Source: Verrucomicrobiota bacterium (GTDB lineage: Bacteria > Verrucomicrobiota > Verrucomicrobiia > Limisphaerales > SXQI01). Taken from it: a stretch of 7,647 nucleotides of DNA. The first letter of the stretch is position 1. Every line of letters begins with the position of its first letter. The notes under the pieces are model-generated. The model made no database searches. It was not told the origin of the DNA and worked only from the letters and a program-made list of their open reading frames with translations. Shown in pieces: positions 7,169-7,647 of this stretch. The translations under genes and the position numbers were made by a program. The stretch is taken from the NCBI GenBank assembly GCA_008933045.1, contig WBXJ01000143.1, positions 1 through 7,647 of the forward strand. Reading direction: 5' to 3'.

Positions 7169-7196
7169 ATTACATCGTGAGCTTGCTTCCAATTAA

Positions 7197-7283
7197 CGGG
7201 CTGAGAATTGGCTGAACAGTGGCCAGTCTGCGACTGTAATCGCCAGAGAACTGGGCCTCAAGGCCAAGCGGCTTTATGTTTGA
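7197..7283 (+). pseudogene. Remnant of a transposase-type helix-turn-helix (IS3 OrfA / HTH_Tnp_1-like)
   Basis: In the frame of the CTG at 7212 the DNA reads LNSGQSATVIARELGLKAKR followed by LYV and then TGA. The pattern G-x-S-x-x-x-(I/V)-A-R-E-L-G-L-x-x-x-x-L-Y-x-W is characteristic of the N-terminal helix-turn-helix of IS3-family OrfA and related transposases, which bind the element's ends. The TGA (7281-7283) stands where the conserved Trp (TGG) is expected. Beyond it the frame continues as KQTLARVRQNYCLITR to TAG at 7332. Upstream an in-frame TAA at 7194 cuts off the start. What remains is about 28 codons of an OrfA of usually about 90-100; no OrfB (DDE) part is seen. The assignment rests on motif memory, so chance similarity cannot be excluded. 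Confidence 0.4.
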
Positions 7284-7445
7284 AAACAAACCTTAGCCCG
7301 CGTGCGGCAGAACTACTGCTTGATCACTCGGTAGAAGCGATGCGGGGGCTTGCTTCGAAAAAACGGACAGTAAAATCGAGTCATTTGGTTAATTATTTTT
7401 GGTGCCAAAGGCATGGGGCGATTTCGCGGCCGAGGAGGAGGCGAC

Positions 7446-7462
7446 TTCGATAATGCAAAAAA
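7446..7462 (+). repeat. Direct repeat A, copy 2
   Basis: Exact second copy of the 17-nt sequence at 7138-7154. Here it is followed by 140 nt of different sequence before repeat B resumes at 7603. Confidence 0.8.
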
Positions 7463-7521
7463 CCAAGGGGTGGATTTATTGGTGGTGGTGCGCAATTGAG
7501 GTTATGCGGGTGGAGACCTAG
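7453..7521 (+). CDS. Candidate 22-residue Trp-rich leader peptide
   Basis: ATG at 7453 opens MQKTKGWIYWWWCAIEVMRV plus ET, then TAG. Four of seven consecutive codons (7471-7488 and neighbours) are TGG, three of them in tandem. A purine-rich gaggaggagg (7432-7441) lies 11 nt upstream, a rather long spacing for a Shine-Dalgarno sequence. A -10-like TAAAAT (7371-7376) with TTGCTT (7350-7355), spacer 15, could give a leader transcript. Tandem Trp codons in a tiny ORF are the hallmark of trp-operon attenuation leaders in proteobacteria. GGTGG in the Trp codons (7481-7488) and GGTGG at 7509-7513 could compete for CCACC at 7529-7533. No U-rich terminator is visible before the window ends, and no trp gene is in view, so this remains a candidate. 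Its first codons lie inside repeat A. Confidence 0.22.
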   Translation: MQKTKGWIYWWWCAIEVMRVET

Positions 7522-7602
7522 TTTTTCCCCACCGATCGCGGGTGTTCGTTTGGAAGCTGGTTGGTACGGGGATGGTTCTGCTTGCTGCCCGAACGGGGGA
7601 GC

Positions 7603-7615
7603 ACGGAATCGCCTA
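7603..7615 (+). repeat. Direct repeat B, copy 2
   Basis: Exact second copy of the 13-nt sequence at 7156-7168, 140 nt after repeat A copy 2, in the same order and orientation. Confidence 0.75.
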
Positions 7616-7621
7616 GGCCAC

Positions 7622-7647
7622 GAACGAAATGAACGAAATGAACGAAC
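7622..7647 (+). repeat. 9-bp tandem repeat (gaacgaaat) running off the window
   Basis: Two exact units of gaacgaaat (7622-7630, 7631-7639) are followed by gaacgaac, the start of a third or variant unit at the window edge. Nine bases keep reading frame; one plus frame reads as repeated Met-Asn-Glu and another as Glu-Arg-Asn. The total length cannot be known from here. Confidence 0.75.

Larger units (their letters stand above)
7102..7647. other. Intergenic region without an intact gene; repeats and remnants
   Basis: About 546 nt between the MFS start and the window edge hold no gene I can support. Short open frames here begin at TTG or are proline/arginine-rich translations of GC-rich DNA and match no family I recognise. 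A plus-strand frame without ATG stays open from 7454 to the edge, but its translation is low-complexity (glycine-rich, ending in a repeated ERN). Visible contents are a helix-turn-helix remnant (7197-7283), split direct repeats (7138-7168; 7446-7615), a Trp-rich mini-ORF (7453-7521), an inverted repeat ggcctcaaggcc (7254-7265) and a terminal 9-bp tandem repeat. No tRNA or clear intrinsic terminator was seen. The MFS promoter must lie in the left part, but no box pair was convincing. Confidence 0.6.

Noticed and set aside
7254..7265. Inverted repeat ggcctcaaggcc as a terminator
   Set aside because: The stem is 5 bp with a 2-nt loop and no following T-run, and it lies inside the helix-turn-helix remnant.
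7208..7453. 81-codon plus-strand frame in the right intergenic region
   Set aside because: It starts at TTG and overlaps, in another frame, the more recognisable helix-turn-helix remnant; its end is an arginine-rich reading of a GC-rich stretch.
7313..7495. 60-codon minus-strand frame
   Set aside because: It starts at TTG and is a proline/threonine-rich antisense translation of the GGT/GAG repeats; no family resemblance.
7508..7544. Hairpins of GGTGG/CCACC or CACC/GGTG as an intrinsic terminator
   Set aside because: The stems are only 4-5 bp and the following sequence (ttcgtttgg) is not a real U-tract.

Overview
The window is ordinary bacterial chromosome: densely packed genes with short spacers and roughly balanced base composition. 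Five genes are nearly certain and a sixth, proA, is certain but runs off the left edge. Ribosome-binding sites are weak or absent ahead of most starts. Nothing in the sequence fixes the taxon. A Gram-negative bacterium of the Verrucomicrobiota kind would fit the gene style and the poor Shine-Dalgarno signals, but that is a low-confidence guess.

Left two thirds (1-4525, minus strand): a probable four-gene transcription unit. It starts at 4525 under a near-consensus sigma70-type promoter (TTGACA, 18 bp, CATAAT). The -10 box lies only 7 nt before the ATG, so the mRNA is probably leaderless. The first three genes are tandem, non-identical members of the CNNM/DUF21 (CorB/CorC, 'HlyC/CorC hemolysin-like') membrane family, separated by 4 and 3 nt. 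The first and third are full length (CNNM membrane domain, CBS pair, CorC_HlyC domain). The middle one is short, lacks the C-terminal CorC_HlyC domain and has a degenerate CBS pair. After a 58-nt gap comes proA (gamma-glutamyl phosphate reductase, proline synthesis), with its last third outside the window.

Centre (4645-5733, plus strand): a divergently transcribed ribonuclease D gene (rnd) with all five DEDDy catalytic residues and an HRDC domain. It starts at GTG with no Shine-Dalgarno sequence. It ends 15 nt from the stop of a convergent 12-helix-type MFS transporter gene (5749-7101, minus strand), whose best start is the ATG at 7101.

Right end (7102-7647): about 550 nt with no convincing intact gene, but with structure. 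It holds an apparent transposase-like helix-turn-helix remnant broken by a TGA stop, and two direct repeats that read as one motif at 7138-7168 and as the same motif split by 140 nt at 7446-7615. It also holds a tiny ORF with tandem Trp codons resembling an attenuation leader peptide, and a 9-bp tandem repeat running off the window. It looks like a decayed or recombined intergenic region, possibly with the 5' leader of a plus-strand gene beyond the edge.

Functionally, the membrane proteins (three putative Mg2+/divalent-cation transport or sensing proteins and one metabolite transporter), an RNA-processing enzyme and a proline-synthesis enzyme form no obvious single pathway. I found no phage, CRISPR, toxin-antitoxin or biosynthetic cluster.
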